DNA of 64,000 nucleotides from Eleusine coracana subsp. coracana (lineage: Eukaryota > Streptophyta > Magnoliopsida > Poales > Poaceae): positions 52,115,882 to 52,179,881 of the forward strand of contig CM064430.1 of the NCBI GenBank assembly GCA_032690845.1, read 5' to 3'. Numbering within the stretch: the stretch's first letter is position 1; every line of letters starts with the position of its first letter. Both the position numbers and the translations under genes were made by a program. Positions 23,160-35,160 of the stretch are shown piece by piece. The notes beneath the pieces were generated by a model that ran no database searches, was not told the DNA's origin, and saw only the letters and a program-made list of their open reading frames with translations.

Positions 23160-23923
23160 TGATAAGGACATCACCATGCTGGATACGCGCATATCATGGC
23201 CTTCCCCAAGTTACAAGTCGTCACCAACTCGGTCGCCGCGTTCGTCTCAGATTCAGCCGAAACCCCTTCACGGTTTTGATGATATCTCCTACATCCGACG
23301 TCCAAACGAGGCATTCTTTGATGCGTTGGAAAGGGGACGATGACGCCATTATTTTGTTTCTGGTCCTAGCTCCAGAAGGGTCGTGAGTCATGCTATGTGA
23401 CCATGACAAGATGCTGCGCCACCTCTTTTGGGCCAACTTAGCCATGTATCGTGTCGGGCCTTAAGCCCATGTTGTGGGCGCCCCCGCTGGTCGCCCCCAA
23501 CCCTAGGACGCCCCTGGTTCCTACATAAACTCAGTAGTCACCAGCTTTTAGTTTTGGGTTTTGTTTAATTCAGTTTTCTTGAGAGAATCTTGATCGAATT
23601 ATTATAACTGTGGTGATAAGTCCTTTTATAGTAATCCAGCACCCCTGTTCTTATTCTACACCACTGTGGCGATTAGTCCTTTTTTGTTCAAAGCTTGGAC
23701 CTTTTTTTGTGACGTGCTTCATCCATATTTGCAATTTCAGATTGTGTGTTTATCCTCTCTTGCTTGTGTTCTCGATTTCGCTTGCAGGAACAATCAAGTT
23801 GTGCTTGGTGTAACGGCTGCGGGGTTGGATCGTGTCTGATTCAAGCCGGGTCATCGACGCCGAGTTCTCCAAATTCGAGTTTATCCCCCTACCTCTCGGA
23901 AGATCGGGCCATATCTACATCAA
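23160..23923 (+). repeat. 5' LTR of CRM-like element (764 bp)
   Basis: It ends at CATATCTACATCA and is followed by AG and TGGTGTCAGATTCC, a primer-site-like segment related to TGGTATCAGAGC. Few differences separate it from the 3' LTR. Confidence 0.8.
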
Positions 23924-25090
23924 GTGGTGTCAGATTCCTAGGTTCCCCGTGAGGTATTATCGTGTTCTCCCCTTTAGATTCGTTTGTGTTCATCACCTAT
24001 TGTCCATGAAAAAGTCAACAAAAAAAATTATCCCCACATCCCAGACATTGTTTAGCCTTTGCATAATTTAATTTCAGAGTCCATGGTGTTGAGTTTGTGT
24101 TCTAGTCGAGTTCAGTTGCTGGCTTGAATTTGTGTTTCGATTCGGTTTGTGTTTTGATCTCCGCTGCACACCACCGTTTTCCCCATCCGTTTCAACCACC
24201 ATCACCATCGTGTTTTCTATTGGATTCACCATCGTGTCACCCACCCACCCCCACAATCCTTTGCCAATGAAAAAACCCTACCCGATTCCGTTTTTGTTCC
24301 CCCTCCCCCCTCACCCCTCAAACCCTATCTTGACCTACCTTCGGTAAAACAGGCATAACTTTTCGCTCGTTGCTCCAATTGGGCTGAAATTTTTACAGTA
24401 GATTCTTGACTCAAAGTTGAGGTGACCCACACTAGGCTCCGCCCTATGTGCCCTCGTCAAAAAATTCAAAATAAATCGGGAAGAAATAGAAAAAAATTGT
24501 TAAGTCAAAAATAGCATTTTTGGTGAAACTTTGAGATTTTTCCTACGCTTTGTTTCCCCTCTATTTGAGTTGAAACTTCTTGTGGTTCCTTCCTTTGTGT
24601 TCCTCTATCACAGAAAAATAGTGGAAAAATCATACAAAAAAAAATCAAGATTTTGATTTGCAAACCCTCCCCCCTCCCCCCCCCCCCCCCCCCCCGCCCT
24701 GAAAATTTCTGAGTTTGTGAAGTCTATTTTGATCCTTGCTGCCGTTGCCATTATTCTTGTTGTCACAACTGTTTTTGAACATGATTCTTTTGCCAGCAAT
24801 TAGGACACTGCTTTGGACATTTATTCAGTGCTACTATCTGTTATTGAATTGTGTTCCGCTGACATACATATTAGCCTTCCAAGCTATACATATTGCAGCA
24901 CAGGTTTCTTCCTTGTAACTGTTACACCCAAGTTCAACTATAGATTGTGCCGACCTGTTGGCCTTGGTAAGAACACTTGCAAGATTGTGATACATTGCTT
25001 CTGATATTGTTTTCCACTTTCTACACCCTCTGCTATCTGCTAGTTGATAGGGCTAATCATTTTGTCTAGTCTTGTCTTTTGCTTCTAACC

Positions 25091-26839
25091 ATGTCAGAGA
25101 AAGGGAAAGGGACACCTGGAGAGTCGGAGTCCCCTACAGACTTCAATGATTGTGTGTCCAAGGTTGAGCTTATGAAGCTTCTTGCGGACCAGCATACATT
25201 CATGGAAACGAAGTTTGCTGAGTTGATGGGCCACATCAACACTGTTGCCAACCGAATTGAGGATGTTGAACGACGACCTCCACCTCAACGAGCTGCTGCT
25301 GATGATGATTTTTACCGTGATGCAGACTGTCTTCACCGTAATCGACATGGTATGGGAGGTAATAACAATTGTGGTAATACTGATACTTTTGTTAAGCCAA
25401 AATTTAACATTTCTCCTTTTGCTGGTAGTGCTGATCCTGAAGCATACTTATATTGGGAACTTGCTATTGAACAGAAATTTAATTCTCATTTAGTTCCTGC
25501 TGAGCATAGAGTTAGACTTGCTACTAGTCAGTTTACGAGTTTTCCTCTATTTTGGTGGAATGATCTTTGCAATAATAATGTTGCTATACCCAACACTTGG
25601 CATGTTTTGAAACAACACATGAAATCTCGTTTTTTTTCTCCTTATTACCAACGTGATTTACATTTGAAATTACAGTCTTTAACACAAGGTAGTAAAATAG
25701 TAGAGGAATATTATCAGGAATTGCTTATTGGTTTAGCATATTGTGATATACATGAAGATGACGTTGAGACTAATGCTAGATTTTTTGGTGGTTTGAACCG
25801 TGATATCCAAAATATTGTTGACTATAAAGAGTGGAATAGGTTCAACCAATTGTATCATATTGCTCTTATGGCTGAACGAGAAGTACAAGGACGCCTTCCA
25901 CAATAATCTTGCAGGTCCAGCACTGGGCTATTTATCCAGCAGCGCACTAGAGTAGAGAACTTGAAGAGTCATGTTGCTAAGCCACCAGCAACAACTCTTC
26001 CACTTGCGCCTGCTTCTGAAGTGAAATCATCTAGTGTGCAGCGCCAACACTAGAAGAAGGTTGCTACTTCCGATGCTAGGAGTGGCTCCTTCACCACCAT
26101 TATTTGCCACCGCTGCAAGGGCATGGGACATGTCATGAAGGATTGCCCTAGTCGTCGTGATTTCATCGCTACTGTTGATGGGTATGAAAGTTGTAGTGAT
26201 GTTGAAGATGAATTTGCTCGTATGCCTAACCTTGATGCAGATTCGACGAAAGAGGAGCAGGAGACTACCGCCATTGATTCCATTGCTGCCACTGCGGGTT
26301 TTCCTAGCCTCATTGTATAGCATGTGTTGACCACTCAGGTGGGACAAGAGGAAGAACATGAACGCAACAATTTATTCTACATGTACCTCATTGTCGCGTA
26401 CCGCCGTGTTCTCACCATCATTGATACTAGGAGCTATAAAAACTTGGTAAGTTCTGATTTGGTAAGCAAACTTGGCTTGACCACACATGCACTACATCAG
26501 CCCTATCACATCAAATAGTTCAACAATAGTTGTACGGCACATGTGACTCGATCAGCATGCATACACTTTTCAGTCGGTTCTTATCATGACTATGCTGATT
26601 TTTATGTTGTACCTATGCAAGCATGTGCGCTTTTATTAGGCCATCCATGAGAATATGATACGGATGCTGCCCACCATGGTAGAACTAATACATATACTTT
26701 CATGCATAAGGACAGGAATATTATTTTGCGTCCGTTATTGCCTGCTGATATTAGAAATCATTTTAAACTGCTTGCTAAAAATACTAAGAATAAACAAGAT
26801 AACAAACAACTTTCTGATGTTAAACATAAGCCTATTTAG
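25091..26839 (+). pseudogene. gag with protease remnant of the CRM-like element
   Basis: ATG 25091 opens 271 codons of gag with SPFAGSADPEAYLYWELAIE and the gag core FTSFPLFWWNDL. The same frame continues past TAA 25904 and TAG 26051 to a CCHC zinc knuckle, CHRCKGMGHVMKDC (26105-26146), and an acidic linker. It then passes TAG 26318 to the protease-like IIDTRSYKNLVSSDLVSKLG, in which the expected D-[ST]-G reads D-T-R. A last homologous stretch, VPMQACALLLGHP, ends near 26650. RT is absent. Confidence 0.75.
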
Positions 26840-27028
26840 TTAAAGGGAGGTTCTTTTCTTGCTATGACATATACTGTTGCTGAACTTTGTGATAATCATG
26901 ATGCACCTTGCTATACTATGCTTTGTCATGATATATCTTCTAGCAATAATCATGTATCTTGTACTTTGCATTCTGCTAGCACTAACCTTTTGCACTAACC
27001 TTTTACACGGTGATCAAGAAGGGAAGGA

Positions 27029-27797
27029 TGATGAGGACATCACCATGCTGGATACGCGCATATCATGGCCTTCCTCAAGTTACAAGTCATCACCAACTCG
27101 ATCACCGTGTTCGTCTTGGATTCAGCTGATACCCCTTCACGGTTTTGATGATATCTCCCACATCCGACGTCTAAACGAGGCGTTCTTTGATGCGTTGGAA
27201 AGGGGACGATGACACCGCCATTTTGTTTCTAGTCCTAGATCCAGAAGGGTCGTGAGTTATGCTGTGTGACCATGACAAGGTGCTGGGCCACCTATTTTGG
27301 GCTAACTTGGCCATGTATCGTGTCGGGCCTTAAGCCCATGTTGTGGGCACCCCCCCCCCCCCCCCCGGTCACGCCCAACCCTAGGATGCCCCTGGTTCTT
27401 ACATAAACTTAGTAGCCGCCATCTTTTAGTTTCGGGTTTTGTTTAGTTCAGTTTTCTTGAGAGAAACTTGATCGAATTATTGTAACTGTGGCGACAAATC
27501 CTTTTACAGTAATCCAGGGACCCTATTCTTGTTCTACACCACTATGGCAATTAGTCCTTTTGTGTTCAGAGCTTGAACCTTTTCTTGTGACTCGCTTCAT
27601 CCATATTTGCAATTTCAGATTACATTTTATCCTCTCTTGCTTGTGTTCTCGATTTCGCTTGTAGGAACAATCAAGTTGTGCTTGGTGTAACGGTTGTGGG
27701 GTTGGATCGTGTCTAATTCAAGCCGGGTTGTCGACGCCGAGTTCTCTAAATTCAAGTTTATCCCGTCCTCTCGGAAGATTGGGCCATATCTACATCA
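27029..27797 (+). repeat. 3' LTR of CRM-like element (769 bp)
   Basis: It starts TGATGAGGACATC and ends CTACATCA. A 16-20 base C run (about 27351-27367) is expanded relative to the 5' LTR. The AGAGA duplication follows. Confidence 0.8.
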
Positions 27798-30700
27798 AGA
27801 GACCTCACATTTCTTGACCCCCAGACTAAGGCAATACTCCTTGAACTCAAGCCCCTCGAACTGTTTCCCATTGTCCACAGTTAGCTCTAGCGAAACCCTG
27901 AAGTGACAAACCACATTCTTCCAGAAAAACTTCTTGACATTCCCAGCTGTAATTTGAAGTAGCGGTTCGGCCTCCACCCACTTGGACAAATAATCTATAG
28001 CCACCACACCAAAACGATAGCCCCCCCCCCCCCCCCGGAGCCATAGGTAGCGGCCCCACAATGTCGCTCCCCCACCGGGCGAGCGGCCAAATTGAAGGGA
28101 TTGGCTGCAGGATCATGGCGGTCAGGTGAGATTGACGACCCATCCACTGACAACCCACACATATCTGGACCAAGTCTTCGGCATCCCGCACTACAGTAGG
28201 CCAGTAGAACCCTTGGCGAAACGCTTTGGCGACCAATGCCCTTGGAGCTAAGTGTGACGAACATAGCCCCTCATGAATTTCACGTAGCAAGTTCTGCCCC
28301 TCAGGCCTGCTGAGACAACAAAGCAGAGGAGCACAGACACCCCCCCCCCCTTGTATAGGACATCATCAACAATAGTGTACCCCCGACAACGATGCAATAT
28401 CCTCTGCCGCTCCTCTGTCATCAGAGACATAGCGCCTTTCAATACACGCCCGAATGGGGGCTCACCAATCATCTGCCGTGATGGCCAGAACCCTTCGGCC
28501 TTTCGCCTCCGGTGCCATTGCTGACTCATTCATAACCTCCGGTGCCGCGGCCTTGGCCAATGCATCTGCTTCCCCATTTTCAGTACGACGAATGTTACAA
28601 CCTTAGAGCCCAAGAAGTACTTGTCCATCTCCCTCACCTTGCTAGTATATCGAGCCATCTCTGGATCCCTGGCTTGATATCTTTTTGCCAACTGAGCCGA
28701 AGCCAACTGTGAATCACAGTAGATAACCAATCGCCTAGCCCCGAGGGCTCGAGCCTACTGAAGGCCCAATAATATGCCTTCGTATTCTGTAGCATTGTTT
28801 GTCGTTTGAAAAGCCAACTTTGTAGAGAATCGCATGGTTTGCCCTCCGGGTGATGTAATAACTACAACACATCCAGCCCCGGAGGCTCCCTAGGCACCAT
28901 CAGTGTACACGGTCCAAACTGGTTCCTCGGGAACATCTTGGGCTAACTCTTCAGTTTCACCGTGAGGAGTCCATTCTACCACAAATTCCACCAACACTCC
29001 AGATTTGATGACCTTGCGAGCAACAAAGGTGATGTTATACTGAGCCAGCTCGGCTGCCCATTTCAACACAGCACTGGAAGCCTTGTCATTCGTCAATACG
29101 TCCCGCAGTGGATACCTGGTGGGTATGGTGATAGCATGATCATTGAAGTACTGTCGCCACTTACGTGAGGCCATGACCACAACATACAACATCTTGTCCA
29201 CCACAGTGTAGTTACAACATGATGCCATCAACATTTCAGACACATAGTACACCGGCAACTGCTGAAATGCATCACCGCCCTTCGGTGCTTCTTAGACCAA
29301 CACTGCACTTACTGCCTTCGGCGCCGCAGCGATATACAACAGCAAAAGAGCCTTTGGTGGCGGTGGCTTGAGGGTGTGAGTTCGACAAGATACTTCTTGA
29401 GCGCCTCGAACGCCAGTTGTTGCTCTTCACCCCATGTCAATGCCCGAGGTCCTCGAAGTGCCTCAAAGAAAGGCAAACTCTTCTCAACCAATCTAGAGAT
29501 GAACCTGCTCAGTGCTACAACACAACCAGTGAATTTCTGCAACTCCTGAATAGAGGCTGGAGGCTGCATATCCATGATTGCCTTGATTTTGACAGGGTTC
29601 GGGTTCATTCCCTCCTTTGACACCAGATAACCCAACAACTTGCCCAAATGCACCCTGAACATGCATTTTGCCAGATTCAACCGCATACCAACTTGTCGGA
29701 GGTTTGCAAATGTTTCTGCCAAATCTGCCACATGGTCCCCCTCTTCAACACTTTTGAAAACAATGTCATCAATGTAAGCTGCCGCATTGCGGCCCATCTG
29801 CGTACCCAGTGTAGCTTTAACAGTATGAGAAAATGTTGCCCCGGCATTCTTCAAACCGAAGGGCATTCGGTTGTAGCAATAAGTCCCCCCTGGTATCTGA
29901 AAGACTGTCAAAGGTTGATCTTCGGTAGCCAACCACACCTGATGAAACCCCGAGTAGCCGTCTAGAAAGCTCATCAGCGCACACCCTGCCGTGGCATCCA
30001 CCAACTGGTCTATACGATCCAACGGGAAGTCGTCCTTCAGGCAATGCTTGTTCAAAGTTGTAAAATCGATGCACATACGCCACTAGCCATTTGGTTTTTT
30101 AACCAGCACGGGATTTGCTAGCCAAGTTGTTCTGTCAATAGGCCAAACAACGCTCGAATCCAGTAACTTCTGCACTTCAGCCCTCAAGATGTTAGCTTTT
30201 TCCTCCATCCAGACTCTGATTTGCTATTTGACCGGACGCGCCTTCGGGTCAACATCCAGCCGCTGAGCAGCAATGGATCTGTCAATACCGGGGAGGTCTT
30301 TTGGCGACCACGCAAAGACATCTACGTTGTTTCTCAAGAACTGCATCAGTTGCACCTCCACAGCTTCTAATAACTCTTTGCTAATCAACACTGTTTCGTC
30401 TGGCCGATCAACACATAGGACAACCTCTTTGGTGCCCTCAACTGATGTGACCTTCGGCACCCACTTGGATGCCGCCGGTGGTTCCACCGCAAGGCCCTTT
30501 CTCTTGCAATCTTCAGCGATAACATGTATGTGATGTTGCCCTGGTGATGACCCGAACTCCAGCCTCCGAGCCTCAGCTTGATCGCCGTACACTGTAATAA
30601 CACCCTCCGGCCCGGGCATTTTCATGCATAAATAGCCATGATGAAGTGCAGCCAGAAACTTGTTGATAACCCTCCGGCCCAACAGAGCATTGTAAGGGTA

Positions 30701-31176
30701 ATTCATCTCTACCACATCAAATTGAATATCCTCTGTTCGGTTCCCCCCAGCCTGGAGAATGACACCTTGAGCATGACACTGCCTATTGCATAAATTGGGT
30801 CACCTCCAAACCCTTGCAGCAGAACCGAAGAGGCCTGCAGGTCGGATCTGCCATATCCCATCTTTTCAATAGTACTCCATAAGATAACATCAGCCGAGCT
30901 CCCGCCGTCAATCAAGACTTTACGTACATCAAAGACATTAATGTTGATAGCCACCATGAACGCATCGTCATGTGGAAAAATCATCAGCCTCAAATCAGCC
31001 GTAGAGAATGAAATCGGTACATCCATCCATCGCGTGACCCTAACTGGAGGACATGCGGTCACGTGATTTACCTACCGGACATGCTCTCGGCGCTGCATCT
31101 TAGAAGGGAACTCATGACCCAATCCTTCGGTAATAGCAAAGATTATGCCACGAGAAGCCCCTAGATTCTGAATGTG

Positions 31177-32838
31177 CTACACAGTCTGTGCCCTTTCCGG
31201 ACGATCCTCCGGCTTCAGCGGCTCTGCCGGAGGGGCCAGGAGCGTAAGCTGAGCCGAAGGGGGTGTCAATGCAACCATCAGCGGCGGTGGGGTGGGATGG
31301 TGGTACTGCGGGAATGGCGAGTGGTGAGAATGCGGAGGCGGTGGGTAAAATGCAGCAGCATGTGTGTATTGAGTGTGCAACACCGGTCTAGCTTGCTCAG
31401 CCTCTCGTCGGACTCTTGCTTCGGACAATGCTTTAATGTCAGGGCAATAGTTGGAACTGTGCGCGCACCCCGGATCATGAAACACGCAGTAGAAAAGCTG
31501 ACCCGGCCGGGGTTGCCTCGGACTTGGACGCTGTGGAGCTGGTTGAGGGCACCTAGGCGCTGACCCCGAGGGCCCCCCATGTTGGACATTGAAAACCTCA
31601 CGCCGATTAAAATTGCGGCCTGCTCCACCCTGACTTGGATGCCAACCTCCAGTATTCATGCCCTGCCCTCGCCCCATCATTACACCCGAGTGTGCCTTCC
31701 GACGCTCTTCCTCCTCATCCTCTTCTACCCGTACTTGCCCTTCTAGGATACTCAATAGCTGATCTAGAGTTTGAGGTTGCTTCACCCGAATGGCACTTCT
31801 GGCCGCGCCCATCCGGAGCCCCTTAGCCACAGACTCAATTACTGTTGCTTCATGAATGTCAGACACCTAGCACTTCAAATATATGAACCTCCGAGTATAA
31901 TTAGCCAATGTTTCACCTTCTCTCTGCACGCATGCAGCCAGATCCCATACGCCCACCGGCCGGGCATGATTCCCCCTGAAATGCACTGAGACTCCCTCCT
32001 TGAGTTGTGCCCATGACCGAATACTCCCCGACGCTAGTTTAGCATACCAATTCCCAGCTATTCCCTCCAACGCCAGTGGAAAAGCTTTGGCCTTTATTGC
32101 ATCATTGCCTCCGACTGACTCGACAACAGTCTCATATCGCATGAAGAGCTCTCTAGGATCTGAGGTCCCTGCAAACGTTGGAAGTTTAACCGAAGCTAGC
32201 CTCGCAGGCCATTGCACCGCCTGTAACCCGGCCGCTAGAGGAGAGTTGGGATCTGCTGGTTGCACCGGGTGAAGGCTTCCGGTCGAGTGCGCCCTTGCCC
32301 CTTCTTCTTCATGGAACTCCTCATACACCGGAGCCCGATTTTCTGGGATCCCGCCTTTTCGAAGGACCTCTATCTGCTTTCTCAGTTGCTCCTGCCGCCT
32401 CTTAGCCGCTTCAATTCTATGGGTATAGTCGGCCTCTTGCTGCGCAAGATTCTACAGAGCCTATGCATGCAACATCTGCTCTTCGGCTGCTCTTCGTTGC
32501 CTCTCGACCTCCTGTTCCATCAGCCTCACATTTTCCTCCTCTCGCAACGCATCTTCCTGCTGCTTCCTGATACGCTCCTCGGCCATGTGACTCACGTATT
32601 CCGCCTCCTCTCGAGTCAACTGCCCCACTACAACCTCTCCCACGGCAACAACTTCTTCCCCACCTTCGTTGACCTTGTCAGACGCTTCCTCGACAAACCC
32701 TTCGGCTTCCTCTTCCCGAATCGAGCGTGCTCCAGCTGCCGCTGAGGTCTCCGCTCGCGCAACTTCCACTACCACCCTACTTCGTGTCGTTGCCTACTAC
32801 AATAGAGCCGAAGCGAGCGGTCTCTTACCTACGGCCAT
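31177..32838 (-). pseudogene. gag of the Tat element
   Basis: One minus-strand frame runs from ATG 32838 to the stop at 31177. In-frame stops occur near 32797, at 32461, between 32461 and 32328, and at 31867. The N-terminal part is highly charged and coiled-coil-like (Glu/Arg-rich, 32461-32775). The retrotransposon gag core reads KLPTFAGTSDPRELFMRYET (about 32130-32190). A Cys/His cluster, CVFHDPGCAHSSNYC (about 31443-31487), may act as nucleic-acid binding finger. The C-terminus is Pro/His-rich. The same frame continues into protease, suggesting a gag-pol fusion read through a stop. Confidence 0.75.
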
Positions 32839-32860
32839 GCTACGCGCTTTGATGTTCAAT

Positions 32861-32877
32861 CCCCACAGACGGCACCA
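32861..32877 (-). other. Primer binding site of the Tat element
   Basis: On the minus strand TGGTGCCGTCTGTGGGG lies two bases inside the LTR end. TGGCGCCGTCTGTGGG-type sites are common in grass Tat-lineage elements; one base differs here. Confidence 0.7.
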
Positions 32878-32879
32878 GC

Positions 32880-33420
32880 TATTGTGGTTACAAGTCCAAA
32901 ACAAACACGTAATGGGCGAACTGAGGGCTAGCCGTGCCGGATGGCTAGGCCGAACGCCCCTCGGACAAGCTATGGGGGAGAATGAACAAGACTGAATAAT
33001 TGCACAAGACTGGAGGGCCTGGAGTTGCACCCTTCGGACAATGAATTTGTATTATATGGTCAGTATCGTACAAGAAGGTTCTGGTGGCAGAGGCTTGTCT
33101 TGTCCCGGCTAGAGCTATAGGTGACATTTATAGATCCATGCTCATCTACCCCCCGGGTGTGTTTACATATTTATCCCGAGCCTTACATTACACATCTTAC
33201 TGATTGACCTAAGGGTATTCTAGTACTTCAATCTTCATTCGATACATGCCCTCGGCTGTCACTCTCTGATGTCTGTGCATGGGACCCGCCGCACCGTACG
33301 GCCTTCGGGCGCTTGTTGGGCCGAAGGCCCTTTGAGCCATTGGTCCACTTGGGCCTTGCTGTTTGTTGATGGGCTGCCTTCTGGCCTTGAGGAGACTAAG
33401 GGATGGGCTTTCCCCCAACA
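32880..33420 (-). repeat. 5' LTR of Tat element (541 bp)
   Basis: Plus-strand limits are TATTGTGGTTAC (ancestral TGTTGTGG, one change) and CCCCCAACA at 33420, followed by the ATTAT duplication. It matches 16811-17367 with scattered substitutions and a 16-bp length difference. Confidence 0.8.
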
Positions 33421-34022
33421 ATTATTATTGCTATTCTTATATTGTATTTATTTCATGTACTGATTTTAGTATTTTGTTGCTCCACTAAAGTTATATTTCT
33501 GCTCTATCCATTTAACTTAGTAAATTAAAATTTATAGAACTAATAGGTTGCTTAGTGCAAGTCTTTTTTAAACCGCCATCCTATTAGAGCCAATGCATGT
33601 CTAGATCTTTTGACGGGTAAGCCTTGTTGAGTAATTAGTACTCAGGCTTTGTGCCTCTGTGGTTTTTAGGTAATGCAGGGATTGAATTGCCTATTGATGT
33701 GCCGCCTTGGGACGTGCAAGTACCCGAGGGTTTGACTACCCACTGGGAGTCTGACTTACCGCCGCAGTAATGTTGTGTGCTGCTAGAGTGATGATTCTAT
33801 GGGCATGAATCATTACTATCGCTATATCATTGAGTGATCGTATTAGTATTCATATTGCTTCCGTTGTTTTCGAACTCTCATGAACTTGTAATATTTCCGC
33901 TACACTTTAGTTACTCTAATGATATAATAATTTGACTTAAATTAGAATTAATGTTATATTATCAAGTGTATGTGTTATCAGCACCGTTGGAACCTCGATC
34001 CTCTAAGAAGGGGCATCACAGC

Positions 34023-34034
34023 TGGTATCAAAGC
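34023..34034 (+). other. Primer binding site of Tekay 1
   Basis: TGGTATCAAAGC is one base from TGGTATCAGAGC, the complement of the initiator tRNA-Met 3' end. It lies two bases after the LTR terminus ATCACA. Confidence 0.8.
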
Positions 34035-34986
34035 ATGGTTCATGATAATACTACATTCAAATCGTACGTAAGTGAGGATACGTTAGTATTGTCCATATAG
34101 ATATTAGAGTTGGTGACAAAGCTAACACTGGGTTATGTTTGTTTAAATATTGCACGTACGGCTTCTTCAAACGAAGATACATTCATGCTTAACCGATACA
34201 TGTGATATCGGTGTCTGTGCTCGCAGACGGATGCGAGATACTGTTGGGGCTCGTGACTTATCACGGGGCGATCTTTTTCCATGGATCGTTACTAGTAGAA
34301 TTATATTTATTTTCGTAGGTTCTTTTGAATTTGATGTACTATTCCTGCAATGGATTTTCTGTAGGTACACTAACGCTGTTAGTACAACATTTAGATTGAC
34401 TTACGTGTTGAGTGTGGGTCGTCATCAAATTTTTGTGCTGCTAAGTACCGGTAAAATATTGTGTTGTATTGTGAGGAACGATAGGTTAATTAAATAAAAA
34501 GTTTTGCATCATGCATCCCTATGTAACTCAAGTAAAATTTGGCTAATAAAAATCTAACTATGATTGTGTACACAAATTTCAAAATTCAAATTCAAATGTT
34601 AAGCTCATAATAATCTGTCCTGATTATAGTGCTAGCTTCAAAAATCCATAGTAAAATCATTACTCCACCAAATGAGGCATATAAATACTTGTTAGAAATA
34701 TCAGAGTGTGATCTGTCACCTAATGTAAAAATTTAAAAATTGATCAGAACAGAAGTAACTTCAAAAACCGAAACAACTGCAGTCTGTTAGCCACTGTTTC
34801 CAGAATGAACCCTGAACATAAAAAATTTATAACTCAAGCTTCACTTCGAATTTAGAGGTGTATAAATACAATCTGAAAAGAACTAGAAGTCTATTTTCGT
34901 TACCATTAGGTCTCAGTCTCTAATAAAAGTTTCTCTGTCCAGTAGAGCAAAAACAGTAAGTCCCTGTCATCCAGAAACTAAATCTG
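34035..34986 (+). other. Tekay 1 5' untranslated region
   Basis: AT-rich sequence without credible coding. It continues in the same style after the CACTA insertion (37850-38163). Confidence 0.5.
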
Positions 34987-35025
34987 CACTACAATAAAAT
35001 AGCACATAAATAACGGTTTATCTAC

Positions 35026-35160
35026 AGCGGTTATTTGAAAACCACTGTTAATTATGTATCTGCAGCGGTTGAAAATGAAACAAAGCAGCCAACTCTCCAC
35101 TCAGGCCAAAACACTCACTATCTGCACCGGTTCTTTTTGGCAACCGCTGTTGATGCATCC
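35026..35160. repeat. CACTA 5' subterminal repeats
   Basis: CAGCGGTT (35027, 35060), with variants ACCACTGT, CACCGGTT and AACCGCTG. These are putative transposase-binding sites, as in En/Spm. Confidence 0.7.

Larger units (their letters stand above)
23160..27797 (+). mobile_element. Non-autonomous CRM-like Gypsy element
   Basis: LTRs 23160-23923 and 27029-27797 begin TGATRAGGACATCACC and end CTACATCA, with a perfect 5-bp duplication AGAGA (23155-23159, 27798-27802). The internal 3.1 kb carries gag and a protease remnant but no RT, RNase H or integrase, so it depended on a relative for movement. The gag resembles that of the minus-strand element at 41745-46200. TGATG-type LTR ends are, as I recall, found in centromeric (CRM) retrotransposons; the assignment is tentative. 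Confidence 0.7.
22594..31062 (-). pseudogene. pol of the Tat element (PR, RT, RNase H x2, IN), split
   Basis: Minus-strand order: protease with LIDGGSSADVIL (30709-31062); RT (29309-30715) with RMPFGLKNAGATF and the catalytic AYIDD at about 29765-29779; gypsy RNase H (about 28930-29310); an additional RNase H beginning VWTVYTDGA (about 28530-28925); integrase zinc region H-H-C-C (about 28140-28290), then catalytic core. The core is interrupted after KCEVS by the CRM-like element (23160-27797) and resumes at 23154 with the Glu-bearing RANGAVEQMN, ending at 22594. Frames shift near 30710 and 29300 and at two C runs (28341-28350, 28021-28037). RT active-site Asp residues are intact, but the gene cannot be translated whole. 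Confidence 0.85.
16811..33420 (-). mobile_element. Complete Tat-type Gypsy element with antisense gene
   Basis: Both LTRs (16811-17367 and 32880-33420) and a perfect 5-bp duplication ATTAT define a full element of 16.6 kb, or about 10.9 kb without the CRM-like and solo-LTR insertions. On the minus strand the order is LTR, primer site, gag, protease, RT, two RNase H regions, integrase, a 5-kb spacer with a plus-strand gene, and LTR. Dual RNase H and an antisense ORF between integrase and 3' LTR are known features of Tat-lineage elements. All coding parts are broken. Confidence 0.85.
13868..34020 (+). repeat. 5' LTR of Tekay 1, split by the Tat element
   Basis: The LTR parts are 13868-16810 and 33426-34020, together about 3.54 kb, starting TGTAACACCC and ending GGCATCACA. 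The duplicated ATTAT flanks the insertion at 16806-16810 and 33421-33425. A CG-rich stretch with TATA-like CATAAAAG (14702-14709) is the likely promoter. A hairpin TGAGTA-ATTAG-TACTCA lies at 33628-33644, in the position where other Tekay-type LTRs here also have one. Small ORFs in the GC-rich leader are not credible genes. Confidence 0.7.

Noticed and set aside
22700..23386. Plus-strand 228-codon open frame across 22700-23386
   Set aside because: It is antisense to the Tat integrase and crosses the CRM-like LTR border at 23160, so it cannot be a real gene.
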